DNA of 64,000 nucleotides, from positions 1 to 64,000 of the forward strand of contig NZ_SJXJ01000018.1 of assembly GCF_004337695.1 (NCBI RefSeq), read 5' to 3'. The DNA comes from Tenacibaculum sp. M341. Lineage in GTDB: Bacteria; Bacteroidota; Bacteroidia; Flavobacteriales; Flavobacteriaceae. The notes below the pieces were generated by a model. It worked only from the letters and a program-made list of their open reading frames with translations. It had not been told where the DNA came from and ran no database searches. Shown here in pieces: positions 31,888-41,253 of the stretch; positions within the stretch are counted from its first letter, which is position 1, and each line of letters starts with the position of its first letter. A program made the translations under genes and the position numbers.

Positions 31888-34872
31888 ATGGCAGGAGGCA
31901 CTAAGGAAATACATTTTGAAGACCATATTGTAAATTATTTAACCCAAGAGGTTAAAGAGTATAATTTGGTAAATACAAACAAGTACGATAAAAAATTATG
32001 TATCATACCAGAAGATGTATTGGCATTCATTAAAGAAAGTCAACCCAAGAAATACCAAAACATACAAACGCATTTAGGTGCATCTACAGATACTAAAATT
32101 GTAGAAGCGGTTGCTAAAAGTGTTCGCAACAACAAAACCTTAAAAACCTTACGTAGTAAATTACGCATTTCGGGAGAGCGTTTAGATTTGGTATATTTTC
32201 AACCTGCTAATAACAAAACACCAGAGCACGAAACGTGGTATAGGCAAAACCGTTTATCTGTCATTAGGCAATTAGCGTATTCTACTAAAAATAATAATGA
32301 ATTAGACTTATGCTTTTTTATAAACGGTATTCCTGTAGCCACAGCAGAATTAAAAAATGCACTTACAGGGCAAAATCATCACAATGCCATTAAACAATAT
32401 ATGCAAGACCGCGACCCTAATGGAGAACCACTATTAGAGTTTCAGCGTTGTTTGGTACACTTTGCTATGGGTACAGAAAAAGTATTTATGACAACCAAAT
32501 TAGCAGGTAAGTCAACCTTCTTTTTACCATTTAATCAAGGATTGAGAAATTATAACCCTAATGGCTTTGCCACAGCCTATGTTTGGGAAGATATTTTACG
32601 AAAAGAGTCTTTGTTAGATTTGATTCAAAACTTTATTAATCTACAAGAAGATGTAGACAAAGCTTACGACCCAAAAACAAAAGCAATTGTAGAAAAGAAA
32701 TCTACCAAGTTATTATTTCCTAGATTTCATCAATTAAAAGCGGTTAGGCGTTTATTAGACCAATTAAAAATTGATGGTACAGGCACTAACTATTTAATAC
32801 AACATTCAGCTGGTTCAGGTAAATCCAATACTATTACGTGGTTAGCATATCGTTTGGCTAATTTCTACCAAAATTATACAGATAATGCTGCTTTATTCGA
32901 TTCTATCATTGTAGTAACCGATAGGCGTGTATTAAATACGCAGATACAAAATAATATCAGGCAAATAGACAATGTGCCTGGTATGGTAGAATATGTAGAT
33001 GAGAAAAAAACGTCGCAAGATTTAAAAACTGCCATCAAAGAAGGGAAAAGAATTATAATTACGACCATTCAAAAATTCCCAGTCATTTCAGATGCTGCAA
33101 GTGAATTCCCAGACCGTAAATATGCGGTTATTATTGATGAAGCACATAGTTCACAATCAGGTGAGACCTCAAGGCATATGCGTAAAGCTTTAAGTTTAGA
33201 AGATGCAGCTATATTAGACACACCTGAAAAGGATTTAGATGAGGTAATAGCAGATGAAATCAGTAAAAAAGGACAACAACCTAATATCTCACAATTTGCT
33301 TTTACAGCTACACCTAAACCTAAAACCATAGAGTTATTTGGTACAGTACAGCCAGATGGTGGTAAAGAACCATTTGATATTTACTCAATGGAGCAAGCCA
33401 TTAAAGAAGGTTTTATTTTAGATGTGTTAGAAAACTATATGTCATTTAAACGCTATTACAGATTAATAAAGCGTAGTGATATAGAAGATAAAGAATACGA
33501 AAAGAAAAAAACCGTACGTGTTTTAGGAAATTATGTCGATTTACAAGATCACGGAATTGAAAAGAAAGCACGTATTATTTTAGAACATTTTTCAGCAGAA
33601 ACCCAAAATAAAATTCAGGGGAAAGCAAGAGGAATGCTCGTTACTAAATCACGTTTACACGCAGTACGTTTTAAAAGAAAATTTGACGATGTAATGCGAG
33701 AAATGAAACTACCTTACGAAGCTTTAGTAGCGTTTTCAGGTACGGTAAAAGATGATGAAACAGGTGAGGAATACACCGAAACCAATATGAATGATTTAGG
33801 TGGTAAAATTAGCATTCCTGATGCGCTTAAACTACCTAAATACCGCTTGTTAATTGTTGCAAACAAATACCAAACTGGGTTCGATGAACCTATGATGCAC
33901 ACAATGTTTGTGGATAAAAAATTAGGAGGTACGAGCACAGTACAAACCTTATCGCGTTTAAATAGAAATGCGCGAGGTAAAGAATCTACTATGGTATTAG
34001 ATTTTGTAAATGACCCAGAAGATGTACAAGCAGATTTTCAAAAATATTACGGTAAAAACTTTATTCAGGAAGAAAACTTAACAGACCCTAATGCGATTTA
34101 TGATAGCTTAAATCAAGTAGAGAGTTTTGAAGTGTACTACCCTCAAGAAGTTGAAGCTTTTGCCAATATATTCTTTACGGAAGAGGATAACTTTGAAAAA
34201 CTACAACCTATTTTAGAAGAGATAGCGGCTCGTTTTGTAGATAACTTACAAGAGGAAGACCAAGCAGCCTTTAAAAGTGCTGCAAGTTCTTTTGTGAAAC
34301 TGTATCGTTTTTTAAGCCAAATCATCACATTTACCGATGTAGAATTGGAAAAGGTATATGTGTTTTTAACAGCTTTAATAAAAAAGTTGCCTTATGCCAA
34401 AACATCTTTACCATTAGATGTAGTAAACGATGTAGAGTTAGATAGTTATAAAATTCAACATAAGTACACAACCCAATTAAAGTTAGAATCAGCAGATGGA
34501 GAGCAAGAAGGTATGCAACCAAGTGGAGCATCTGGAGCAAAAGATGAAGAGTTTGATTTTCTTACTAAAATCATCAAAGTTTTAAATGAAACCTATGGTA
34601 TAGAATTAACCGATGAAGATAAGGTCGAGTTTAAAAGAATGAAAGAGAATATTTATTCGAATGCAGAGTTAATGTCTTTCTTTAATAAAGGAAACTCAAA
34701 GGATAATATCAAAGATAAGTTTAGTGAAGAAGTAGATTCAGAGTTATTAAACTTCATTGATAAGAAGTTGGATTTTTACAATAAAATGACAGAAGATAAG
34801 ATTAACACGCTATTTAAAACAATGTGGTTTAACGAATTATATGATGCTCGTGTTAGAGGTATTGGTAAATAA
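31888..34872 (+). CDS. hsdR: Type I restriction endonuclease, HsdR
   Basis: 994 residues. The N-terminal nuclease (residues 80-165) shows the PD-(D/E)xK pattern ending in AELKNALTG (E154, K156). The superfamily 2 motor has motif I HSAGSGKSNT (K312), motif II DEAH (417-420), motif III FAFTATPKP and a helicase C-terminal half with YQTGFDEPMMHTMFVDK and SRLNRNARGK. It cuts unmethylated DNA after ATP-driven translocation. The chain appears complete from start to stop without frameshift. The next gene, mcrB, begins 16 bases later. Confidence 0.95.
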   Translation: MAGGTKEIHFEDHIVNYLTQEVKEYNLVNTNKYDKKLCIIPEDVLAFIKESQPKKYQNIQTHLGASTDTKIVEAVAKSVRNNKTLKTLRSKLRISGERLDLVYFQPANNKTPEHETWYRQNRLSVIRQLAYSTKNNNELDLCFFINGIPVATAELKNALTGQNHHNAIKQYMQDRDPNGEPLLEFQRCLVHFAMGTEKVFMTTKLAGKSTFFLPFNQGLRNYNPNGFATAYVWEDILRKESLLDLIQNFINLQEDVDKAYDPKTKAIVEKKSTKLLFPRFHQLKAVRRLLDQLKIDGTGTNYLIQHSAGSGKSNTITWLAYRLANFYQNYTDNAALFDSIIVVTDRRVLNTQIQNNIRQIDNVPGMVEYVDEKKTSQDLKTAIKEGKRIIITTIQKFPVISDAASEFPDRKYAVIIDEAHSSQSGETSRHMRKALSLEDAAILDTPEKDLDEVIADEISKKGQQPNISQFAFTATPKPKTIELFGTVQPDGGKEPFDIYSMEQAIKEGFILDVLENYMSFKRYYRLIKRSDIEDKEYEKKKTVRVLGNYVDLQDHGIEKKARIILEHFSAETQNKIQGKARGMLVTKSRLHAVRFKRKFDDVMREMKLPYEALVAFSGTVKDDETGEEYTETNMNDLGGKISIPDALKLPKYRLLIVANKYQTGFDEPMMHTMFVDKKLGGTSTVQTLSRLNRNARGKESTMVLDFVNDPEDVQADFQKYYGKNFIQEENLTDPNAIYDSLNQVESFEVYYPQEVEAFANIFFTEEDNFEKLQPILEEIAARFVDNLQEEDQAAFKSAASSFVKLYRFLSQIITFTDVELEKVYVFLTALIKKLPYAKTSLPLDVVNDVELDSYKIQHKYTTQLKLESADGEQEGMQPSGASGAKDEEFDFLTKIIKVLNETYGIELTDEDKVEFKRMKENIYSNAELMSFFNKGNSKDNIKDKFSEEVDSELLNFIDKKLDFYNKMTEDKINTLFKTMWFNELYDARVRGIGK

Positions 34873-34888
34873 AATTAAATTTTAAAAA

Positions 34889-35002
34889 ATGAGAAATCCT
34901 AATTGGTCAAGAATACACGAGCTTTTCGATGAATTTATCAATTCATTTATAATTAATAAAAACAGCATTTTAACGGATGATACTATTTATACTTTCTATT
35001 GA
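34889..35002 (+). pseudogene. mcrB: Frameshifted 5' end of mcrB
   Basis: An ATG at 34889, 16 bases after hsdR, opens MRNPNWSRIHELFDEFINSF and ends at a TGA at 35000. This is the expected N-terminus of the McrB-like protein, whose remainder continues in the +1 frame. A stop (TAA, 34971) closes the second frame upstream, so the shift lies between 34974 and 34999. One extra base, for instance in the TTT of ACTTTCT, would explain it. Confidence 0.7.
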
Positions 35003-36662
35003 AACTATAAATAGTATTCAAGGTAGGTTTATTGAAAATTATAATGATGAAAAGGACTTAAAATTTCAAGAAAAATTAGCAAGTCAATTTGAAGGTGCAT
35101 CATACAATGAAAAACTTGTATTTGCACACGCCGAATGGTTATGGTCTTATTCGGTGAATGACTTGCAAACAGCAACAAAGAAAAATTACACAAAAACAAT
35201 AACCGGTTTAGAGGATTCAAAAATAAAAGATGAACCTTATAAATACGGTTTTGGTAGTGCTGGTCAATTTCATAAAACCAATAAATATTGGGAGATAGCA
35301 TTTAATATTGAATTAATAAAAACACTTGTTGAAAAACAATCTGAAGGTGCAGATTTAGAAGAATTAAAAAATTGGGTTGAAGCCATTTGCTTATATCTTA
35401 AATACTATCAAGAGAAAGAGAAATATCCTGTAGATGCAAAATTTAGAGAAAGATTTCAAGATAAGGCTCTAACGATGTATAATATATTAACATATTGTGC
35501 TTTTCCAGATCGTTACGAAAGAATTGCTTCTAATGGTCATAAAGCTCAAATTTACCATACATTTAGGTCGCTAATTAAGGAAGAAGAAGGTGAAAACACC
35601 AATGCTGATGAATGTATTTTATTAATAAGAGAAAAGCTAAATAAATGGAGGAATAATGGTTTTGACTTCTACGAAAATGACCTAAAAAAGCTATGGAATT
35701 ATAGTGCAAGTGATATACCTTATGATGAATTACAAGCAATATTATACAAAAAAGCGATTGTTTTATATGGCCCACCAGGCACAAGTAAAACGCATTCTGC
35801 AAATACAATAGCAAATGCACTTATAAAAGAAAGCTATCTTAAAAATAAAGGAAATCTTGATACCTTCTTTTCAAATAGTGAATCAATTGTTAATAATAGA
35901 ATACATAGACTTCAATTACACGCAAATTATACATACGAAGATTTTGTTGCAGGTGTGCAATTGGTTGAAGACCAAACCAAACCACAAAAAGGTAAACTGT
36001 TTGAGTATTGTGCTTTAGCAAAAAATGATACTGGCAATCTACCTCACGTTTTAATATTAGACGAAATCAATCGTGTTGATTTATCAAGAGTCTTTGGGGA
36101 AGTTTTTTCAGCAATGGAAAATAGAAATGAAGATATTGTAACAGCAGTTGGTAACTTTAAATTAAACATTCCAGATAATTTATACATAATTGGTACAATG
36201 AATGAAATCGACTTTTCTTTAGAGCAAATAGATTTCGCTTTAAGACGTCGTTTTTTATGGTTCCCTTACGGTTACAATTCAGGTATCTTACAAGGTATTG
36301 TTTATTTAAAAAATGAAAAACAAAAGGCAGGCTTATCACATAGAGATATTGAACGTTTAGTAAATGCTGCTAATGCTTTAAATATTGCCATATCTAATGC
36401 GGATGAATTAGGAAAACAGTTTGAAATTGGTCATACATTTTTTGCTGAAATAGTTGATATATATTCGTCTTTTAAAGCTATCAACAATAAAACAAATAGA
36501 ATTAAAGATAAATTATTCAGAGCTAATGGTCCTGCATCTATTCTTTGGGATATTTCTATTCAACCCATTTTAGAAGCCTATTTGGGCAACGTTGAAGAAG
36601 ATGAAAAAAAGAAAACAATTAATGATTTAAACAACACCTTCTTTAAAGCATCACTTGAATAA
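34977..36662 (+). CDS. mcrB: McrB-like AAA+ restriction GTPase (5' end frameshifted)
   Basis: 561 codons from an internal ATG; the natural start is at 34889 in another frame. The AAA+ core shows Walker A GPPGTSKTH (from 265), Walker B VLILDEINRVDLSR, the McrB signature TMNEIDFSLEQID and the arginine-finger region ALRRRF. The N-terminal half (1-240) is a helical domain (FAHAEWLWSYSVND) typical of McrB homologues from Bacteroidetes. McrB is the nucleoside-triphosphate-driven motor that works with McrC to cut DNA carrying modified cytosine. Translation from the internal ATG could still give a nearly full protein lacking about 30 residues. Confidence 0.85.
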   Translation: MILFILSIETINSIQGRFIENYNDEKDLKFQEKLASQFEGASYNEKLVFAHAEWLWSYSVNDLQTATKKNYTKTITGLEDSKIKDEPYKYGFGSAGQFHKTNKYWEIAFNIELIKTLVEKQSEGADLEELKNWVEAICLYLKYYQEKEKYPVDAKFRERFQDKALTMYNILTYCAFPDRYERIASNGHKAQIYHTFRSLIKEEEGENTNADECILLIREKLNKWRNNGFDFYENDLKKLWNYSASDIPYDELQAILYKKAIVLYGPPGTSKTHSANTIANALIKESYLKNKGNLDTFFSNSESIVNNRIHRLQLHANYTYEDFVAGVQLVEDQTKPQKGKLFEYCALAKNDTGNLPHVLILDEINRVDLSRVFGEVFSAMENRNEDIVTAVGNFKLNIPDNLYIIGTMNEIDFSLEQIDFALRRRFLWFPYGYNSGILQGIVYLKNEKQKAGLSHRDIERLVNAANALNIAISNADELGKQFEIGHTFFAEIVDIYSSFKAINNKTNRIKDKLFRANGPASILWDISIQPILEAYLGNVEEDEKKKTINDLNNTFFKASLE

Positions 36663-37960
36663 TACTATTAAGCATATAGTTCATTTAAAAGAAAGCACTT
36701 GTATTGGTAATAAGTTGAGTTATGACATAATTCAATTTGTTAATGCTCAAGTTATTTCTAAAAATTCATTTTTTCATTTTTCTGATAAAGAAAGAGAAGC
36801 TGAACCTGTTTTTAATTATTACAATAATCAATGGAGGGTAAATAGATTTGTTGGTGAAATTTCATTTACATTTCAAGAGAAAGAATATCAAATTATTATT
36901 AAACCAAGGTTTGGTGAATTGTTTTTATTTGAATTATTAGAAGTCATTTTTAATTTCAAATTCGCAAAGAGCAAACAATCATTAAGTAAATCTGACATCA
37001 CAGATAATTACATAAAACGTATAATAGCTAAAATTTGGTTATCAAAATTAATACAGGCAAATAAGTATGGTTTACCTCGTACAAATAAGAAAAGAGTTTT
37101 TTCTGGAGCACAAATAAAAGGGTAAGTTAGAGGTTAGAAACAGTATGTTATCTTACAAAAACAACAATAAGTTAATATCGTCAAGCTATGAAAAAACGAT
37201 CAACCCAGATATAGCATCATTGTTATATGAAGCGTTTAAAAAACTATTAAAAAGTTACGGTTTACCACAAATAAATAGACTACCAAAAAACGCAATTCAA
37301 ATAATACACCAATTAGAATTAGCGAGAGGTAAATCTTTAAAACGACAATCATTTTACGATACTTCTAAATTGCCAAAAATATACCAATCCTTCAAAGAAG
37401 TATTAGATTTATCAATATCCATTTTAACTAACAAAACAATGAATAACCAAGCTTCAAATAAGCACGGTTACTCATGCTTTTTAGATATGGCTGAAATTTG
37501 GGAAATGTATTTATTGAAAATTTTTCAAGTAAAGTTCAAACTTGAAGGTTGGCAAGTAGAATCTGAAACAATACAATCTTATAAGGGAAGCTTTTATTCA
37601 CGTAAATTAATTCCAGATATCGTATTAAGTAAAGGTAATAAAGTAGCTGTTTTTGATGCTAAGTACAAATTTATGAAAGGTCATTATTCAGATGTTGATA
37701 GATCAGATTTCTTTCAAATTCATACTTATAAGGCATATTACAATAAGAAGAATAAATTAGTAATTTCAGGTTTGTTATATCCTATTACTTCAAACAATAT
37801 CAAAAAAGAATCTGTAAATAGCATTTTGAATGATTACACAAAGTTTTTAATAGGTGGAATAAATATTGAAGAGTTTACTAATACCGAGGAGACAATTTTA
37901 AAGTTTAGAAAATCTGCAAACGAACTATTATTTTATATAGAAAAAGAATTGATAAATTAA
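36655..37960 (+). pseudogene. mcrC: McrC-like nuclease subunit, frameshifted
   Basis: The first part (36655-37125, TTG start overlapping the end of mcrB) has the McrC N-domain (FSFTFQEKEYQIIIKPRFGEL-like strands) and ends at QIKG. The second part (37145-37960) carries the rest, with the PD-(D/E)xK motif IPDIVLSKGN then VAVFDAKYK. The two frames join smoothly if one base is removed near 37117-37122 (AAAAGGG), giving IKGKLEVRNSML. McrC is the endonuclease that completes McrBC. With this insertion the nuclease is separated from the N-domain, so the system is probably inactive unless the insertion is a sequencing error or phase-variable. Confidence 0.85.
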
Positions 37961-38018
37961 TACATTATACGAAGAAAAAAGTCAGTTTTATACCTGATAA
38001 TTTGATTAATAAAACAAC

Positions 38019-38049
38019 AAACCCTGTAAACATAATGCTTACAGGGTTT
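38019..38049 (-). terminator. Terminator hairpin at the left edge of the integrated element
   Basis: AAACCCTGTAA and TTACAGGGTTT form an 11-bp perfect stem. It is the counterpart of the hairpin at 44193 that now follows ssrA, so it was probably the original tmRNA terminator. It may also end the mcr transcript. Confidence 0.65.
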
Positions 38050-38051
38050 AT

Positions 38052-38066
38052 TTGTGGAGACGCCGA
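38052..38066 (+). other. attL of the ssrA-integrated element
   Basis: TTGTGGAGACGCCGA is an exact copy of the tmRNA 3'-terminal sequence found at 44237-44251. It defines the left end of the inserted element. Confidence 0.8.
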
Positions 38067-38205
38067 TATTCAAACAGGTTTTTTTATAAAAACTTATCAA
38101 GCTTTAAAAATGGCTTTAAACCTATTGTTTTTAATGTATGTAGCTTTTTTATGTCTTTTTTACTATTAATTAAAATTAAGTAAAACATAACTAAATAAAG
38201 CTATA

Positions 38206-38239
38206 GTTGTACAACGGTTGTACAAAACTATTATATTTG
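38206..38239 (+). promoter_or_regulatory. Integrase promoter with TTGTACAA sites
   Basis: GTTGTACAAC and GTTGTACAAAAC lie in tandem (38206-38228) and are followed by TATATTTG (38232-38239), an exact -7 box. The TTG at 38207 serves as -33 with a 22-base gap. A very similar pair occurs at 44163-44185, so the sites may bind the integrase or a repressor. Confidence 0.6.
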
Positions 38240-38262
38240 CCATGCTCAAAATACTTCATCTT

Positions 38263-39594
38263 ATGGCTACTGTTAAATTTCTTACAAGAAGTAAGAAAAA
38301 CCCAACAAAAATTTATATCCGTTTTATCAATGGTAGGGCAGAGAATCTAATGCGCTCTACTCCTTTAGTTGTGAATCCTGAATACTTCAATAACAAAACG
38401 GGAAAGGTTAGACAAATATCACACTATAAAGAGAGAACCAATTTAGAAGCTTCTTTAGCTAGTCTAAAATCTTTGGTTTTAAAAAAACACATGGAAGCTG
38501 TTGAAAACAATATTTTTATTAATTCTGAGTGGTTACAAAATTGTATTAACCAACATTTTAATCTTGTCAAAGTAACTGATAATAATTTTATAGCTAATTA
38601 CTGCGATTATTTTATCGAACGTTTACCGTTAAAAGTGAATGATAAAACTGGAGAACTGGGAGTAACAAAAGCCACAGAAAAGAAATACGCCACTATTAAA
38701 AGAAAAATAGTAAACTTTGATAATTACAAACGAAAAAGACATCGTTTAACAGATGTTAATTTATCTTATAGAAATGAGTTTTTAAAGTATTTATTAGAAG
38801 TTGACAAATTAGGACGAAATACGGCAGGACGTTATATAAAATTTTTAAAAAGTATTTGTTTAGATGCTCAAAAAAATGGTTTTCATGTTAGCAACGAGCT
38901 AATACAAATTAAAGGTTTTTCATTAAAAGTTGATAAAATATATTTAGACTTTAAAGACTTAGAAAAAATTGAAAACACCACTTTTGAAGATGAACGCTTT
39001 AACAATGCTAAAGATTGGCTTTTAATAGGTTGCTATATTGGTCAGCGTGCAGGAGATTTACTACAGCTAACCAAAGAAAACATAAAATTTAATGGAAACT
39101 TAGAATTTATTGAGTTGATACAGCAAAAAACGCAAAAACGAGTATCTATACTAATACACCCCAAAGTTAAAAGTATATTAGAAAAAAGAAATGAGAACTT
39201 TCCACCTGCTTATACTGCAAACCCTAGTAGTTCAGTAACTATGTTTAACAGAGCGATAAAAGAAGTTTGTAAAAAAGCAGAGCTAAACTATGTTGTTAGT
39301 GGTTCTAAAATAAATAAGGAAACTAAGAGAAAAGAAAAAGGAGAATTTCCAAAATACGAACTTATAACCTCACATATTTGCAGACGCTCTTTTGCTACCA
39401 ATTATTACGGTGATATTCCAACACCTTTACTTTTAAATATTACTGGTCATAGTAATGAAAAAGAGTTTTTAAACTACATAGGTAAAACTGCAATAGACTA
39501 CGCACAGCAAATGGCTACATATTGGAATATAGAGAGTCAAAAACAACAAATAAAAGAAGGAAAACAAGAAACACCAATGCGTGTTGCTAATTAA
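38263..39594 (+). CDS. Tyrosine site-specific integrase
   Basis: 443 residues from the ATG at 38263. In-frame ATGs at 38218 and 38242 are upstream of the predicted transcription start, so I reject them. The N-terminal arm domain (ATVKFLTRSKKNPTKIYIRF) and SAM-like core are typical of Bacteroidetes integrases. Catalytic residues: Arg in IGQRAGDLLQL, the HICRRSFATN box, His in TGHSNEKEF and the nucleophile Tyr in LNYIGKTA. It recombines the element at the ssrA 3' end, beside attL. Confidence 0.93.
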   Translation: MATVKFLTRSKKNPTKIYIRFINGRAENLMRSTPLVVNPEYFNNKTGKVRQISHYKERTNLEASLASLKSLVLKKHMEAVENNIFINSEWLQNCINQHFNLVKVTDNNFIANYCDYFIERLPLKVNDKTGELGVTKATEKKYATIKRKIVNFDNYKRKRHRLTDVNLSYRNEFLKYLLEVDKLGRNTAGRYIKFLKSICLDAQKNGFHVSNELIQIKGFSLKVDKIYLDFKDLEKIENTTFEDERFNNAKDWLLIGCYIGQRAGDLLQLTKENIKFNGNLEFIELIQQKTQKRVSILIHPKVKSILEKRNENFPPAYTANPSSSVTMFNRAIKEVCKKAELNYVVSGSKINKETKRKEKGEFPKYELITSHICRRSFATNYYGDIPTPLLLNITGHSNEKEFLNYIGKTAIDYAQQMATYWNIESQKQQIKEGKQETPMRVAN

Positions 39595-39607
39595 TTAAAA
39601 AAATAAT

Positions 39608-40444
39608 ATGAAGATACTTGGTGTTGAAATAAAATCGGATAAGTATACATCAAATGCTTACAGTATGTATGTTTTTATTGATAATGAAAAGAAGAATGAA
39701 TTAAATAGGGAATTAACGAAGACTTACTACATAGAAGATAAAAAAGAAAGATTAAAAAAAGTAAGAGAGTTGTTGAAAAATAATGATGATAATAGACTAG
39801 GTGTAACGGTTACAACTCCATCTATATCTAAGTTTGAGTTGATTGAAGAGTTAGGGTTTGAGAATATTGATACATTTATAGAACAACAAAATAAGAGTAT
39901 GTTTTTTAATGTTTGGGTTGAAGTATCTAATAAAAGGGCTTTAGAAATAGAGGTTTATATTAATGACATTTTCAATAATTTAGAAAAAGAAAATAGTAAT
40001 TATGATAAAATATGTTATTTAATAGATCAACAATATATAGAACATACTAATATTTTCGATCATTATAAAAGTGATGTTTTATATAGAGAGCAATACAATA
40101 GTCTCATATATGATATATTACAGAAAAAAATTAATGAAATATCTAGTTTTTCAATTAAAGAGTTAAGAAGACCTGTTGAATCAACTGTTCGAAAAAAATT
40201 AGCTTGGAAAGCATCTAAAACATCTATTGGAACGCTATTCGGATTATTACATAAACATGGAATAATTGAGGGAGCTAAAGTAGATATTAATAGAGGACTT
40301 ACTGATATGTTTTCTAATTTGAGTAAAGAAACTTTAACCGATAATATAGCTTTGAAAGAAAATCATAAAGAAGCTAAAATTAATTATGATATAAAAACAA
40401 AAGAGCTAGTAAATGAATGGATAGAGTATTTGAAGAATAAATAG
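39608..40444 (+). CDS. RteC-like protein, uncertain
   Basis: 278 residues, 13 bases after the integrase gene. The N-terminus is mixed strand/helix (MKILGVEIKSDKYTSNAYSM). The C-terminal third (KKLAWKASKTSIGTLFGLLH, then GIIEGAKVDINRGLTDMFSN) follows the pattern of the RteC-type C-terminal domain (xLxWxxSKxxLxxLFxxL...GxI). RteC controls excision of Bacteroides conjugative elements, which would fit its position, but the similarity is by eye. AT-rich, no membrane segments. Confidence 0.6.
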   Translation: MKILGVEIKSDKYTSNAYSMYVFIDNEKKNELNRELTKTYYIEDKKERLKKVRELLKNNDDNRLGVTVTTPSISKFELIEELGFENIDTFIEQQNKSMFFNVWVEVSNKRALEIEVYINDIFNNLEKENSNYDKICYLIDQQYIEHTNIFDHYKSDVLYREQYNSLIYDILQKKINEISSFSIKELRRPVESTVRKKLAWKASKTSIGTLFGLLHKHGIIEGAKVDINRGLTDMFSNLSKETLTDNIALKENHKEAKINYDIKTKELVNEWIEYLKNK

Positions 40445-40547
40445 CACCCTATTTTTAAAAAAATAAAGCACAACGAAAAAGTGTTTAAGTTGTTGTTTGT
40501 TAGTGTTTTATTTTTACCCTTTTTTTGGGTTTGTTTTTTTTAGGGTG
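40445..40547 (+). repeat. Long imperfect inverted repeat
   Basis: CACCCTA at 40445 pairs with TAGGGTG at 40541, and AAAATAAAGCAC pairs with GTGTTTTATTTT inside it. A small ACCC...GGGT hairpin lies in the right arm. It covers most of the gap between the RteC-like gene and the HTH gene. It could be a replication origin, transfer site or attenuator of the element. Confidence 0.5.
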
Positions 40548-40608
40548 TTTCAAGGGGATTAAAAACAATACACTTTTGCATTGTAATTAACATTAAAAGT
40601 AAGTTAAT

Positions 40609-40902
40609 ATGAATGCAAATTTAATACCTGCTATTCAGATACAAGGTATCACAGCAGAAACCCTAATCGGGCAAATTAAAGAGGTTTTAAAAGATTTAAA
40701 CCCAACACAACAACCACAAACTACAACCGATAAACTTCTAACAAGGAAAGAAGTTTGTAAACTCCTACAAGTATCTTTAGTTACAGTACATAACTGGACT
40801 AAACAAGGTATACTAAACCCCTATCGTATAGGTAATAAACTACGTTTTAAGGAAAGTGAAGTTTTAGAAGCCCTACAAGCTGTTAACCCTAAAAACGTAT
40901 AG
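40609..40902 (+). CDS. Excisionase-type helix-turn-helix protein
   Basis: 97 residues. The C-terminal half has the HTH_17/MerR-like fold: LLTRKEVCKLLQVSLVTVHN then WTKQGILNPYRIGNKLRF and ESEVLEALQAV. Such proteins act as excisionases (directionality factors) or regulators in integrative elements. It lies downstream of the long inverted repeat and 2 bases before the next gene. Confidence 0.82.
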   Translation: MNANLIPAIQIQGITAETLIGQIKEVLKDLNPTQQPQTTTDKLLTRKEVCKLLQVSLVTVHNWTKQGILNPYRIGNKLRFKESEVLEALQAVNPKNV

Positions 40903-40904
40903 CT

Positions 40905-41237
40905 ATGAACTTAGAAAGAATCAATACTAAAAAGGTTAACATTTTACAATCTATTATCGATGAAGTTGCCAGTATAGGTACACAATCGGAATGCTACGAA
41001 AAACTAGAGACCTCTAAAGTTGTTTATAGTCTTTTAAGAGACTATCCACACAATAGAAGCTTAGAGCCTGAGAGCATAGACAGTGTACATATATGTTTAG
41101 CTAAAAGTTACTTAGAAATAGGCATACTTGCTAGCAATCAATTAACCAATAGCTTGGATTTAGCTATTACATGCATTGAGTGTGCTTTGTCTGAACTTGT
41201 AGACAGTTTTAAGAAAAACGAAACTAAGTACAACTAA
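40905..41237 (+). CDS. Small helical protein of the element
   Basis: 110 residues, all-helical by appearance (VNILQSIIDEVASIGTQSEC, then LEIGILASNQLTNSLDLAIT). It is coupled to the HTH gene (2-base gap). No family is recognised. Similar small genes between an excisionase-like HTH and a Rep-like gene occur in Bacteroidetes elements, but no function can be named. Confidence 0.6.
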   Translation: MNLERINTKKVNILQSIIDEVASIGTQSECYEKLETSKVVYSLLRDYPHNRSLEPESIDSVHICLAKSYLEIGILASNQLTNSLDLAITCIECALSELVDSFKKNETKYN

Positions 41238-41253
41238 AACAAGTTTTGTTGCT

